This document shows positions 1 to 9,128 of a stretch of 64,000 nt of DNA, in pieces. The DNA is taken from assembly GCA_035530655.1 (NCBI GenBank), contig DATKUK010000098.1:7089-71088 (forward strand), written 5' to 3'. This DNA comes from DATKUK01 sp035530655 (GTDB lineage Bacteria; Planctomycetota; Phycisphaerae; UBA1845; DATKUK01). The translations under genes and the position numbers were made by a program. The number at the start of each line of letters is the position of its first letter. Position 1 is the stretch's first letter. A model generated the notes under the pieces. The model was not told the DNA's origin, did no database searches, and saw only the letters and a list, made by a program, of their open reading frames with translations.

Positions 1-705
1 CTTTCCGCTAGCGGTCGCCGCTGATTAGAACGGTTTCCGCAGGCGGCTTGCCGGCGGCTCTCCTGAGCTTTGGTCCCCTTCAGCACATTCAAGGTCACCG
101 GATCCGGTTCACACGGGCTTGGCGAGCCCGCCACCTTCCGCCCTCAGGGTTTGGTTACCCTCTCGACGGTTTACTCCCCGGCGACCCCAGTCGGCCATTT
201 TCAGGCCGACGGCGCTACTGGGGTTGCGCCCTTCGGAGCGTTCCCCTCTCCGGCGGTACCACGGCGTTTCCGCCGCGCTGACCCACACGCCGTTAGCCGC
301 CGCGTGCCAACCGACGGGGCAAACCCCGCCTGCAGCAAACGGCCAGCCCGACCTCTGGGCTTTGGTCCGCCGGGGAGTCCCTCGCGCCCGGCCGGGGTGT
401 TTAGCTCCAGCCGGCGCCGGCTGCTCCCTTGGGCTTTCGCCTTTCTAGGGGTTACTCACCGCCCGCCTTTCCGCCTTCGGCGGATCCTCTCACGCACTTG
501 GCGTCCGCCGGTTTGCACCAACGAACCGCCTGCGCCTCAGAGTATCAATCGGCGGCCGGTTAGCCCCGACTACGTGAGCCGGGGCGCCCCTTCTAAGGTT
601 CTGCACCTCTGTGGGTCCTGGCAATTCGGGCACAGCCATTTCGGGCTATGTGTTCACCTCGCGAGTGCTCAGCGTTACCGCTGAACGCGGCTCGCTCTTT
701 GAAAT
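1..705 (-). ncRNA. candidate large structured RNA (unidentified)
   Basis: This stretch is GC-rich and nearly free of stops in all plus frames, but the resulting peptides are arginine/proline-rich and look non-biological. Read on the minus strand it holds several strong hairpins closed by GAAA (GNRA-type) tetraloops: CGGCG-GAAA-CGCCG at 262-275, GGC-GAAA-GCC at 432-441, and a 7-bp GTCGGCC/GGCCGAC stem at 190-210. GNRA loops only appear on the minus strand, which argues for an RNA transcribed leftward. I tested it by eye against rRNA, tmRNA, RNase P and SRP signatures and found none. A HEARO/omega-type RNA of an IscB element, whose ORF would lie beyond the left edge, is one possibility but is not shown. 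The boundaries are approximate. Confidence 0.4.
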
Positions 706-977
706 GGCTTCGGCCCTGCCGGAGCTTACCGGAACCTCAGAACGGTGCCGAGCGAAACAGCTCTCAGCCGCAATCTAAACACTACACCATGTTTGGCAGG
801 AGTCAAATCAAGCGGATTGGATTTGGACTTTTCACAGCAGGCCATGTGGCACTTACGGCAACCCAGGACGCTGTAAGCTTCGGCGCCCACGAATATACGG
901 GAACCACCTGTGCGCGCAGCCAATTCGTCGTAAAGTCCGAAAAATCTCTACCAAGGCGATAGAATTTCGCCGGGCTG
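706..977. other. intergenic, no supported gene
   Basis: This stretch lies between the RNA-like element and the PhoH gene. A 65-codon minus-strand frame at 726-923 contains a CxxC-like pair (GCRKC) but matches no family I recognise and has no ribosome binding site. I see nothing else in it. Confidence 0.4.
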
Positions 978-2309
978 CTAGAGCAGGTTGGCCGCCAACT
1001 CCGCCAGCTTGCCGCGTTCGCCCTTTACAAGCTGCACATGAGCGGCCAACAGCTCGGCTCGGAAGTGGTTGACAAGATAGTTGAACCCGTTGCTGCCCGA
1101 ATCGACGTAGGGATTGTCGATCTGCCAGGGGTCGCCGGTCAGCACGACCTTACTGCCCTCGGAGAGGCGGGTTATAACCGTCTTGATTTCGAGGGGGGTG
1201 AGGTTCTGCGCTTCGTCCACCACGACGAATTGATGGGCGATGTTGCGGCCACGGATGTAGCTGAGTGGTTGGACCTCGATCGTGCCGGCCTCCCATAATT
1301 CGCGCCAGTTTTTGCGCCCGGCGATGTCGCCGGCTGAGTCGAACAGGAACTCCAGCGTATCGAACACCGGCTGCAGCCATGGGTAGAGCTTTTGCTCGAT
1401 ACCTCCGGGCAAATGGCCGAGATCTCTGCCCAGTGGCACGGTGGGACGACAGACCAGCAGACCCTTGTAGTTGCGACTGCGCAAGACGGCATGCAGCCCC
1501 GCCGCCAAGGCAAGAAGGCTCTTGCCTGTTCCCGCCTTGCCCATGATGGTGACCAACTGGATCCGGGTGTCGCGCAGCGCGTCCATCGCATAGTACTGCT
1601 GCTGATTGCGCGGGCGGATGCCGCACAGACCTTCCCCACTCTCCAGCAGAGCCTGGACCTGCCTGCAGTCGGCACTGATCCGCCCCAGCGCGGTGCGCCG
1701 GGCCCCGTCGCGGGGCTTCAATAAGACATACTCGTTGGGGTAGGCGACCACGCCTTCGGGCAGGGCGATGCTGCCGGCCGAGTCGAACTTTTCGACGTCC
1801 TCGCGCGCCAGGGCAAGCTCGATCTGCCCGGTGTATAGATCGCTCAGACCCACCCGGTCGGACTCGTAGTCCTGGGTGCGCAGGCCCATGGCGTCGGCCC
1901 GTATCCGCAGGTTGATGTCTTTCGTGACGATGATGACGGGCACGTCGGGCTCGTCCTGCTGGACGGTCTGGGCGATCCGCAGGATGTTGTCGTCGGCCAG
2001 CGTCGGGCGTGTTGTCCCCAGTTGGTCCATGCCGTCGCAGTACACCTTCAGCGTGCCGCCGCCGGGCAGCTTCACGCCGGCGGCCAGACCACCGGCTGCG
2101 GTGCCCCGAAGCTCGTCCAGCAGGCGCGATACCTGCCGGGCATTCTGGCCGCGATCCGACATCTCGCGCTTGAACTGGTCGATCTCCTGGATCACGTCGA
2201 TAGGGATGATCACGGTGTTGTCCGCGAAGTGCGTCAACGACGTGGGATCGTGCAGCAGCACGTTGGCGTCCAGGACGTAGTTCTTACGCATGGAATTAAG
2301 TATAGACAC
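978..2309 (-). CDS. PIN domain-PhoH family ATPase (YlaK type)
   Basis: This 443-residue protein joins an N-terminal PIN nuclease-like domain (about residues 8-145, starting NYVLDANVLLHDP with the conserved metal-binding Asp) to a C-terminal PhoH ATPase. The ATPase shows a Walker A motif GKAGTGKS near residue 260 and Walker B VVVDEAQNLTP near residue 365. Known relatives couple ATP hydrolysis, probably helicase activity, to RNA cleavage; the substrate here is unknown. The GTG start at 2309 is preferred over the ATG six codons later because GGAGG sits seven bases upstream of it. The length matches the PIN-PhoH subfamily and not the shorter Pho-regulon PhoH. The next gene downstream is out of view or absent, so no operon partner is evident. 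Confidence 0.9.
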   Translation of the reverse strand: MSILNSMRKNYVLDANVLLHDPTSLTHFADNTVIIPIDVIQEIDQFKREMSDRGQNARQVSRLLDELRGTAAGGLAAGVKLPGGGTLKVYCDGMDQLGTTRPTLADDNILRIAQTVQQDEPDVPVIIVTKDINLRIRADAMGLRTQDYESDRVGLSDLYTGQIELALAREDVEKFDSAGSIALPEGVVAYPNEYVLLKPRDGARRTALGRISADCRQVQALLESGEGLCGIRPRNQQQYYAMDALRDTRIQLVTIMGKAGTGKSLLALAAGLHAVLRSRNYKGLLVCRPTVPLGRDLGHLPGGIEQKLYPWLQPVFDTLEFLFDSAGDIAGRKNWRELWEAGTIEVQPLSYIRGRNIAHQFVVVDEAQNLTPLEIKTVITRLSEGSKVVLTGDPWQIDNPYVDSGSNGFNYLVNHFRAELLAAHVQLVKGERGKLAELAANLL

Positions 2310-2497
2310 CGCGCATCCTCCGGCAAGGGGATGCGGAGCTTGCCGGCCGGGTGTTGGCTGCGTGGGTGCCAGTCACCGCGCGACGGGGCCGCCGCGTGGC
2401 GGCCCGGCGCCTATCCTGGCGTTACCACCCCTGAATTGGTGGGATCGACTTGACCAAGTGCGGGCCAGCCACTTTACTGTAGGCTGGGAGGACGCGA

Positions 2498-2788
2498 ATG
2501 CCTTACTTCATTGTCGACTATCCGGGCGAGCGGACCGAGAAGTTTCCCATCGAGCAGGAGTTGGTGATGGTCGGCCGGTCGGGCGACGCCCACTTGCAAA
2601 TCGACGACAAGAGCGTTTCCCGCGTCCATTGCGAACTCAAGCAGAGCGCCGACGGCACGTGGCTGATCACGGATATGGGCAGCCGCAACGGCACGAAGGT
2701 CAATGGGGACGCCGTCGAACAGGCCCGGCTTTACGAAGGCGACGAGGTGAAACTCGGCCGAGTTTTGCTGACGTTTTATGAGGGGTAG
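2498..2788 (+). CDS. stand-alone FHA domain protein
   Basis: The 96-residue product is a single forkhead-associated domain, a phosphothreonine-recognition module. The hallmark residues are visible: GRS near residue 26, the SRVHCEL segment at about 45-51, and GSRNGTKVNG near 65-74, which together form the phosphopeptide pocket. There is no kinase, transmembrane or secretion domain attached. FHA proteins of this size act as adaptors for Ser/Thr kinase signalling, but no kinase is encoded nearby, so the partner is unknown. A GGGAGG ribosome binding site lies just before the ATG. The gene diverges from the PhoH gene across about 190 bases, which must hold both promoters. Confidence 0.88.
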   Translation: MPYFIVDYPGERTEKFPIEQELVMVGRSGDAHLQIDDKSVSRVHCELKQSADGTWLITDMGSRNGTKVNGDAVEQARLYEGDEVKLGRVLLTFYEG

Positions 2789-2866
2789 CCGAGCCCGAAG
2801 CGCCCGTCCTTACCGCGCCGGGGTGTATTGTGGGGAGATCATATAAACGGAACTGCCCAGGATGCC

Positions 2867-3469
2867 ATGCCCAACCACTGTGACAAAGATGCCCAGCGTT
2901 GTCCGTTCCCCAGTCCGCGTGTAGCCGGGGTACGGGAGCACTATCAGCGCGTCAAGTTTTTTCATGCACTGGCCGAAACGTGTCGTGATCCCGCCGGGAC
3001 GTTCCGCCTCCTGGTGGCGGGGCTCTATTCTGCACAAGGGGTCGTAGAATTGATTCTGGAGGCAGCCGCCAAAGGGGAACTCAACAGCACGCGCGAGCAG
3101 TTGAAGGTGCACCTGCGCAAGCAGCTCCCCTGGTTCGACCTGATCGAGAAGATCAGAATCCACGATTTCCATCGGTTCGGTCTGGTTCCTCCAGATCCGC
3201 GATTCAAACTTACGATGTTCGGAGGGCCGGTGAAGCTTCGAGCACAGGCGGGAGCCGCCATCTATCGAGTGCCCACCAGCGGTCCGGAAAAGCTGACGAC
3301 GGGCAAGTCCGACATCCAGGAGCAGCGACCTCTCCTGAGTAGCGACGGCCAGTTCTTCGACGAAGCGAGCCGTCAATACGTGTCCCTTGACCAAATCCTT
3401 CGGGATTTCGTTTCTGCTGCTGTCGAGACGATAGAGGAATTCGAGAGGAACCTGGGGCAAACCAGTTAG
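2867..3469 (+). CDS. hypothetical protein
   Basis: I do not recognise this 200-residue protein. It is soluble, without signal peptide or membrane segment. The N-terminal half is helical and contains a run (RLLVAGLYSAQGVVELI) that could be a short amphipathic helix. The middle holds an HDFHRFGLVPP stretch, and the C-terminus is predicted helical with many charged residues. The plus frame has natural amino acid composition, whereas the opposing minus frame of similar length is much less protein-like. The ATG at 2867 is chosen because AGGA lies six bases upstream; a longer form from 2828 is possible. It sits alone between the FHA gene and the GH32-like gene. Confidence 0.6.
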   Translation: MPNHCDKDAQRCPFPSPRVAGVREHYQRVKFFHALAETCRDPAGTFRLLVAGLYSAQGVVELILEAAAKGELNSTREQLKVHLRKQLPWFDLIEKIRIHDFHRFGLVPPDPRFKLTMFGGPVKLRAQAGAAIYRVPTSGPEKLTTGKSDIQEQRPLLSSDGQFFDEASRQYVSLDQILRDFVSAAVETIEEFERNLGQTS

Positions 3470-3571
3470 CCCACCTGACCACCGAATCGCCGCCGCGGCG
3501 ATGATCGGTCATGCAGTACTGGTCGGGGGCGGTCCGGGCGGCTAAGCTTGGAACATCGGTGCAGCGGCAAT

Positions 3572-4948
3572 ATGACCATGCAATACTACAAGCCTGAGGG
3601 AGCCTTTTCTGTCGGCGACTGCATGCCGTACGGCCACGGGGAGGTATTTCATCTGTTCTACCTTCTCGATCAAGAGCACCATCAGGGCCGGGGCGGACTT
3701 GGCGGGCACCAATGGGCGCACGTGTCGACGCGCGATCTGGTTGACTGGCAGCCACACCCGCTTGCGGTGGCCTTGACGGAGGATTGGGAGGCGTCCATAT
3801 GCACCGGCTCGGTGATTCATCACGACGGTACTCATCACGCCTTCTATGCCACGCGGAAAGCCGATCTCACGCAGCACCTCAGCCACGCGACGAGCAGGGA
3901 CGGTGTGACCTTCACGAAAACCGCGCCCAACCCTTTTGCGTCGGCACCGGAGGGATACTCGCCCGTCGACTTCCGCGATCCGGTGGTGTTTGCGGATGCA
4001 AGCGGGCGATTCCACATGCTTGTGACATCCAGGATTGACGACTACCCGCTCTTCGACAGGGGCGGCTGCCTCTTGCGGCTGAGTTCAGAGGATATGGAGA
4101 ATTGGCGCGTCGAGTCGCCATTCCTGATTCCGGGCGGGCCACCGGGCTACGCCTGCATTCCCGAATGCCCGGACTACTTCCACTGGAACGGCTGGTACTA
4201 CCTGGTGTTCGGGCTCGGGCTTCAGACGCACTACCGCATGTCACGAGAGCCTTTCGGGCCGTGGTGCCGGCCGAACGTGGATACCCTCGGCAACGCCATG
4301 CTGGCGGTGATGAAGACCGCACCGTTTGGGCGGGACAGGAGAATCGGCGTCGGCTGGATCGGCACGCGGACGGACAACCGCGATTCGGGAGCGCGTCAAT
4401 GGGGAGGCAACGCGGTCTTTCGTGAGCTGGTGCAGAACGCCGACGGCACACTCGGCACCAGGTTTCCACCCGAGATGATGCCTGGCGGGCACACGGCGAT
4501 TGCCCCGGCCCTGGAGGCGCTCACCACTGGGGTGGGAGGAACCGCGCATCACGTCGAAGCCGATGGTCGCCAGACCCAGCAGGTGGCTGCGCTAGGTCCC
4601 ATGCCGGCAGACTACCGCCTGCGGGTCCAGATTCGCCCCGGAGGCGATACGGCCCGATATGGATTGGGGCTCCGCGGGTGGGGCAATTATGCGACAGAAT
4701 ACTATCTGGCCTTTGAGGTGCCTGAACGACGGGTGTTGCTGGGCGAGGAGAGCATCGAGTGCGTTGACGGATTGGACCGCCCGTTTGATCTGGATGTCGT
4801 TCTGAAAGATGACATCATTGACGTGTGCGTCGCAAAGCGCCGTTGTCTCATCAACCGGGTGGGGGAGCTGAAGGGCGACCGCCTCTTTTTGCTCTGCGAA
4901 AACGGCTCGGTCGCTTTCGACGATTTGGAGATCAGGCCGCTGCCATAG
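3572..4948 (+). CDS. GH32-like glycoside hydrolase
   Basis: The protein of about 458 residues belongs to the five-bladed beta-propeller GH32/GH43 superfamily (beta-fructosidase-like). Visible landmarks are SVGDCMPYGHG near the N-terminus, where the family usually has WMNDPNG with its nucleophile Asp, the RDP-type motif DFRDPVVF, and the EC-type motif IPECPDYF with the expected acid/base Glu. The last 130 residues look like the beta-sandwich domain that follows the propeller in GH32. No signal peptide is seen, so it probably acts in the cytoplasm on an imported oligosaccharide. The start is placed at ATG 3572; an upstream TTG at 3548 is weaker. The altered first motif means the substrate should not be assumed to be sucrose or a fructan. 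Confidence 0.8.
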   Translation: MTMQYYKPEGAFSVGDCMPYGHGEVFHLFYLLDQEHHQGRGGLGGHQWAHVSTRDLVDWQPHPLAVALTEDWEASICTGSVIHHDGTHHAFYATRKADLTQHLSHATSRDGVTFTKTAPNPFASAPEGYSPVDFRDPVVFADASGRFHMLVTSRIDDYPLFDRGGCLLRLSSEDMENWRVESPFLIPGGPPGYACIPECPDYFHWNGWYYLVFGLGLQTHYRMSREPFGPWCRPNVDTLGNAMLAVMKTAPFGRDRRIGVGWIGTRTDNRDSGARQWGGNAVFRELVQNADGTLGTRFPPEMMPGGHTAIAPALEALTTGVGGTAHHVEADGRQTQQVAALGPMPADYRLRVQIRPGGDTARYGLGLRGWGNYATEYYLAFEVPERRVLLGEESIECVDGLDRPFDLDVVLKDDIIDVCVAKRRCLINRVGELKGDRLFLLCENGSVAFDDLEIRPLP

Positions 4949-5264
4949 GGCAACGGGTAACGAACAGTCCGGATGCAGCAATTGGCGGCGGGTAGGATTC
5001 GCCCTATGCTCTGAATTCAGTCCCCCACCCCGTGCCTGGCAACGGAGTGGGGCACCGTCAAGAAATTCGCTCGTATGAACCGGGGCAGGCGAAACCTGCG
5101 CTGTCAAGGTGAGAACACTTTGGGTGCGAGTGGTCCGTCAAGGGGAAGTGGGCGGGCACGCCTTCGGCGTTGCCGCTAAACCATGGTGACCATGGCGGAT
5201 GAGACCCGCCGACTTCGATCAGTGACCATGGCGGGTGGAACCCGCCCGACTATCCAGCATGTAT
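4949..5264. other. intergenic between convergent genes
   Basis: These 316 bases separate the plus-strand GH32-like gene from the minus-strand kinase gene. The right part holds a duplicated hairpin unit (separate entry). In the rest I see no gene, RNA or clear promoter. Confidence 0.5.
5186..5250. repeat. tandem hairpin repeat, terminator-like
   Basis: A 28-29 base unit beginning GTGACCATGGCGG is repeated at 5186-5213 and 5222-5250. The second copy forms a perfect 7-bp stem, GGCGGGT/ACCCGCC, at 5230-5246 with a three-base loop; the first copy has one mismatch in the same stem. It lies just downstream of the stop of the minus-strand kinase gene and between convergent genes, so a role as a bidirectional terminator is likely, though there is no clear U-tract. 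Confidence 0.5.
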
Positions 5265-6362
5265 TCACTGAAGCATATTGCCCAGTCGATCGGCGTTGCG
5301 GGCCAGCCACGTGGCCTTGCGGCACACCATCTGGAGAAAGCCGAACCCGGCCAGATCGCCGAACGAGCCCGTCGCGGCGATGGGCACCACGGCCTCGGCC
5401 ACCAGCGCCTCGATCATCAAGGGGGGAATCGCCCGCAACTCGGCGACCGTGAGGGTATCGATCTCGTCGTAGCCGCGAAGAAATCGCTTGATGCGCGTCT
5501 CGTCGAAGAACTCAGGCCACTCGGCAGGGTCCTGCCCCCCGATGATGGCGAACTGGAGCGTGCCGTTGGCCACGTCGGTCACGCGAGGCTGGATGCGGGC
5601 CGCGTCGAAGTCCAACACCGCCGCCACGCGCCGGCTGCGAAACAGCACGTTGCCGGGGTGGTAATCGCTGTGCACGATCTGCAATTGCCACCTTTGCAGC
5701 CCGAGGCTGTTGGCGGCGCTGGCTGCATGATCGTACACCTCGCGCACCTGCTGTATGGCGGAGAGGACTTCGGCTTCGCGGCCGTGCACGCTTTCGTGGG
5801 CGGACAGCGTGGTGGGGATCGCGTTGAGGCCGTTGCGAACCGGGTCCGAATCGTGATAGCTCCCGTGCGGCGGCACCCACTGGACCTCGTATTCGCGGAC
5901 AAGCTTGTGATACATGGCCAGGGCCCGCCCGGCGTGGTAGGTGGCGTCGAGGCTCCCGTCGTAGGGCTCGGCCTCGACGTACTCGAACAACTCGAAGATC
6001 CATCCGTTCCAGTGCAGCATCGAGTTGTTGTCGGCCTTGGTGCCGATCAGGTGAGGCAGGGGAAACTGCCGCCGTGCCAGATAGTTCTGAAGCGAATGTG
6101 CGAACGCCACCTTGATCGGGTCGTCCTTGCCGCGGGCGCGCCGCTTCAGCAGAAACCTTCCACCGTCGGTGGTCACCACAAACTTGGGGCTCTTGCGTGA
6201 GCCACGAGTGAACTCCTCGATGGTGTTTACAGGCTCGACGGGGTACTGCGCCAACACCTGGCGAAGCTCTACGTCGCTTAGGCTGTTGTGCTCGGTGGCC
6301 ATATGCCCGTCCGGCGCCGCCGTCCCCCAGGGCGATTGAGGCGGCTGGTCGCTAGTGTACAA
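5265..6362 (-). CDS. APH/choline kinase-family phosphotransferase
   Basis: The product has the aminoglycoside phosphotransferase fold. The nucleotide-binding lobe contains FLLKRRARGKDD, with the ATP-binding Lys, near residue 90. The catalytic loop reads IVHSDYHPGNVLF near residue 235, and the metal-binding motif VLDFDAAR follows near residue 253. This family phosphorylates small hydroxyl compounds (homoserine, choline, sugars, antibiotics), and the substrate cannot be told from sequence. The active-site motif has HSDYHPGN instead of the commoner HGDLHPGN, which is a tolerated variation. The full frame is 365 residues; translation may begin at the internal Met at residue 21 (base 6302), where the homologous region starts. 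It lies alone, converging on the GH32-like gene. Confidence 0.82.
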   Translation of the reverse strand: MYTSDQPPQSPWGTAAPDGHMATEHNSLSDVELRQVLAQYPVEPVNTIEEFTRGSRKSPKFVVTTDGGRFLLKRRARGKDDPIKVAFAHSLQNYLARRQFPLPHLIGTKADNNSMLHWNGWIFELFEYVEAEPYDGSLDATYHAGRALAMYHKLVREYEVQWVPPHGSYHDSDPVRNGLNAIPTTLSAHESVHGREAEVLSAIQQVREVYDHAASAANSLGLQRWQLQIVHSDYHPGNVLFRSRRVAAVLDFDAARIQPRVTDVANGTLQFAIIGGQDPAEWPEFFDETRIKRFLRGYDEIDTLTVAELRAIPPLMIEALVAEAVVPIAATGSFGDLAGFGFLQMVCRKATWLARNADRLGNMLQ

Positions 6363-6413
6363 CGCCCCGCCGCCGGGTTCAAAACTCGGCCCGACGTATC
6401 GCGTGCGGACGGC

Positions 6414-9128
6414 TTACGCGCTGCGCAGTGCCTCGACCACGTTGCCGCGCGCAGCCGAGGCGGTCGGCACGAGCCCAGCCGCCAAGCACGCGCCGATCGT
6501 CAGGGCGATGCCGGCGGCAATCCAGTTCCACGGAATCTGGAGGATGGGCTCGAACCCGAACAGTCGATAGTCCAAATGATTGGACACGGCTGCCATGTAC
6601 AGGCCCAACACCACACCCATCAGCGAGCCGATCATCCCCAGGCAGATCGCCTCGCCCAGCACCATGCGGACGACCTGCCACCGCGTCATGCCCACAGCCC
6701 GCAGGATGGCGATTTGCCGCCTGCGACTGGTGATATTGGCCATCATGCCGTTGGCCACACCCAGTGCGGCGATCATCAAGGCGATGGCCGCCGCGAACAC
6801 AAGCCACAGAATCCCGCGGCGGAAGTCCTGCTCGATCAGCAACTTCAACTGCCTCGCCGAAAGCGACACATACCCGATGCCCTTCCGCAGGAAGTAGGAG
6901 AAGCTGAACTCGCTGGCGCCCAAGGCCGGCTGCTCGGCCGCTTCGCCCAGGCCCATGCGCCGGGCCATCTCCGCTATCACCGCCTGTTCATGCCGTCGAC
7001 GTTGGGCCGGATCCATCTGGTCGCGGTTGCTGAAGTTGAACAGCACCAGATTGGACAGCCGTGTCCCGAACATCCGTTCGCACTCCTGCCGCGTGGTGAT
7101 CATCGCGCCGACGGCCCGTCGCTGGTACGCCGTCCGCTGATCGAAGAAATCGGTCGCCACGTCGATGCCCGGCGAGTCGACGACGCCGACGATCCGCAGC
7201 CGGTGCTCGCGCCCGCCGTAGCCGATGAGCGCCACGTCGTCTCCTACACCCTTGCCGAACATGTTGGTGAACTCTTTGGCCACCACGATGGCACCGCCCT
7301 CCGCCAGGGCGCGCATCGCCTGTTCGGCGTTGCCGGAGAGGAACCGGAACTCCACCAGTTCGTCGAAGCTGTCCTGGTCGATACCCACCAGGTGAACCAT
7401 AGGCTCCGAGCGGAACAGGCGCCAGATGCCGTCCACCTTCTCCCGTGCCTGGCCGGCCATCTCCGCCGGAATCGTCGTGACGGCCGTGAGAGCCGCAATC
7501 CCCTCGGTTTGGCGGGCCATCTCAATCTGCGGCTCGTCCAGGGCGTCGAACGACCACAGCAGCGCGTCGGGGAACTTCCGCGGAAACTGCCACCCGGCGA
7601 TGATGCTTTCGGTGTTGGTCAGCAGGTTGATCATGAACGCCAGGCCCACCATGATCGCGCAGCAGATTGCGGCGTTGCGCCACCCGCTGCGCCCGAACTG
7701 GTCGATGAGCAACTGCCTTGGCATCCGAAGCGCCGCCGACAGCGGCACGGCCGCCAGCGACGACAGGCAGCGGATCAGAATCGGCGCAATCAGTACGCAC
7801 CCCGCCACCAGCACCGGGAATCCAAGCAACACGAACAGCCTGAGCGCGGCGAACGGCTCGATGGGCGCGAACGCCATCGCCGCCTGAGCGGCCAGACACA
7901 ACAGGCCGATCCCACCCGCCGCCCAGTCCAGCCATGCTCTGGGCGAGACCGACCGAGGCCGTGTCGCCGTCATGGGTGAGACGCCCGAGGCCATCGTCGC
8001 CGGGATCGCCGCGGCCAGAAGCGTCGCAGCCAGTCCGCCCCAGCCGGCGAAGTGCAGCCCGCGCACGCTCAGATACCAGCCCCCGAACAAATGCTCGTAC
8101 CAGAGTACTGCCAGTTTGCTTGCGGCGATGCCCAAGGCCATTCCCAGGCCAATACCTACGATGCCGATCGGCAGTGCTTCCAGCAACACCATAACCGCGA
8201 CCTGCCCCCGCGTCGCGCCCACGCAGCGCAGCATGCCCAGTTGCACCATGCGCTCTACCACGCCCATGTTCAGCGCCGAAAAGATCACGAACACCGCCGC
8301 CAGCAGCGCGCAGATGCTGTTGAAGGACAGGATCAGGTTCAGCAGGCGCATGCCGTCATTGATGTGCCGCAGCTTCGATTCGCTGGTGTCGATCGACAGA
8401 TCGGCCGGTAGACGGCCACGCAGATCGTCTACGGCTGCACGCACCGAGGCGTCGGGCGCCAGCAACACGTCAATCGTATGAATCTTGTCGGCTGAGTACG
8501 TGATCTGCTGAAGTCGCGCGAGCGTCACGTACCCCTTGCTCCGCTGAAACATGCCGAGTTTCGGGCTGATCACCGTGCCGACGAGATCCAGCTCGATGCG
8601 CCGACCCGTGCCGTCCTCGATCGTCACCGGCTCGCCCACCCGTACTCCGAGCCCGGCGGCCAGGTCCGACTGGAGGACGATCGCGTCGACATCGCCGGGC
8701 CGTAGGTTTTGGCCGGCAGCAAGCTTGTACCCGCGCAATCGGTACTCGACGGACGGATCGACGCCGTAGCAGTCGAATGGCACCCGCCCCTCCAACGGCA
8801 CCAATTCTTCATGGGCGAACGGCCGCTTGATCCCCGTAATCCAGAATCGACTCCGCGGTGCCGCTGCCGCCACCTCCGGCGCCTGGTTGACCAGATCGAG
8901 GGTCGATTCGTCAATCAGGGCGACCGAACCCAGCCGGTGTTCGACGTGAATCTGACTGCGGCCCAGCCAGCTCAGGATCCAGTTGGTCACCGACGCGCGC
9001 AGCGACTCGTAGCAGCAACTGACCGCCACCACCAGTGCGACGCCCAGGGTCACGGCGAGGACCGATGTGGCGGTCCGTCCGGGGCTAACCCGCCAGTTCC
9101 TGGTAGCGATTTGAGACCAGTGTCGCAT
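6414..9128 (-). CDS. ABC transporter permease with two FtsX domains
   Basis: This 904-residue inner-membrane protein has the duplicated FtsX/MacB-type layout. There is an N-terminal transmembrane helix (about residues 20-42) and a large extracytoplasmic domain. Three helices follow at about 270-400, with the typical GVVERMVQLGMLRCVGATRGQ cytoplasmic loop. A second external domain follows, and a final three-helix FtsX domain at about 780-900 has the parallel loop ITSRRRQIAILRAVGMTR. Such permeases work as mechanotransmitters that drive lipoprotein or peptide export across the envelope, rather than classical importers. It partners the ATPase encoded just upstream; their reading frames overlap by 44 bases (9085-9128), which implies translational coupling. 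Confidence 0.92.
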   Translation of the reverse strand: MRHWSQIATRNWRVSPGRTATSVLAVTLGVALVVAVSCCYESLRASVTNWILSWLGRSQIHVEHRLGSVALIDESTLDLVNQAPEVAAAAPRSRFWITGIKRPFAHEELVPLEGRVPFDCYGVDPSVEYRLRGYKLAAGQNLRPGDVDAIVLQSDLAAGLGVRVGEPVTIEDGTGRRIELDLVGTVISPKLGMFQRSKGYVTLARLQQITYSADKIHTIDVLLAPDASVRAAVDDLRGRLPADLSIDTSESKLRHINDGMRLLNLILSFNSICALLAAVFVIFSALNMGVVERMVQLGMLRCVGATRGQVAVMVLLEALPIGIVGIGLGMALGIAASKLAVLWYEHLFGGWYLSVRGLHFAGWGGLAATLLAAAIPATMASGVSPMTATRPRSVSPRAWLDWAAGGIGLLCLAAQAAMAFAPIEPFAALRLFVLLGFPVLVAGCVLIAPILIRCLSSLAAVPLSAALRMPRQLLIDQFGRSGWRNAAICCAIMVGLAFMINLLTNTESIIAGWQFPRKFPDALLWSFDALDEPQIEMARQTEGIAALTAVTTIPAEMAGQAREKVDGIWRLFRSEPMVHLVGIDQDSFDELVEFRFLSGNAEQAMRALAEGGAIVVAKEFTNMFGKGVGDDVALIGYGGREHRLRIVGVVDSPGIDVATDFFDQRTAYQRRAVGAMITTRQECERMFGTRLSNLVLFNFSNRDQMDPAQRRRHEQAVIAEMARRMGLGEAAEQPALGASEFSFSYFLRKGIGYVSLSARQLKLLIEQDFRRGILWLVFAAAIALMIAALGVANGMMANITSRRRQIAILRAVGMTRWQVVRMVLGEAICLGMIGSLMGVVLGLYMAAVSNHLDYRLFGFEPILQIPWNWIAAGIALTIGACLAAGLVPTASAARGNVVEALRSA

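Noticed and set aside
1..705. Protein-coding readings of the RNA-like region
   Set aside because: Three plus-strand frames stay open at once, which is typical of structured GC-rich RNA or shadows and not of real proteins.
726..923. 65-codon minus-strand frame with a CxxC pair
   Set aside because: It has no ribosome binding site or homologous motif, and the pairing of cysteines is too short to call a zinc ribbon.
2810..3460. Minus-strand frame overlapping the hypothetical gene at 2867
   Set aside because: The plus-strand peptide has more natural composition and a better placed ribosome binding site. It remains the weaker of the two.
6288..7979. Long plus-strand open frame opposite the FtsX permease
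   Set aside because: It is the antisense shadow of a clear permease gene. Its peptide is His/Arg/Gln-rich and lacks any motif or ribosome binding site.
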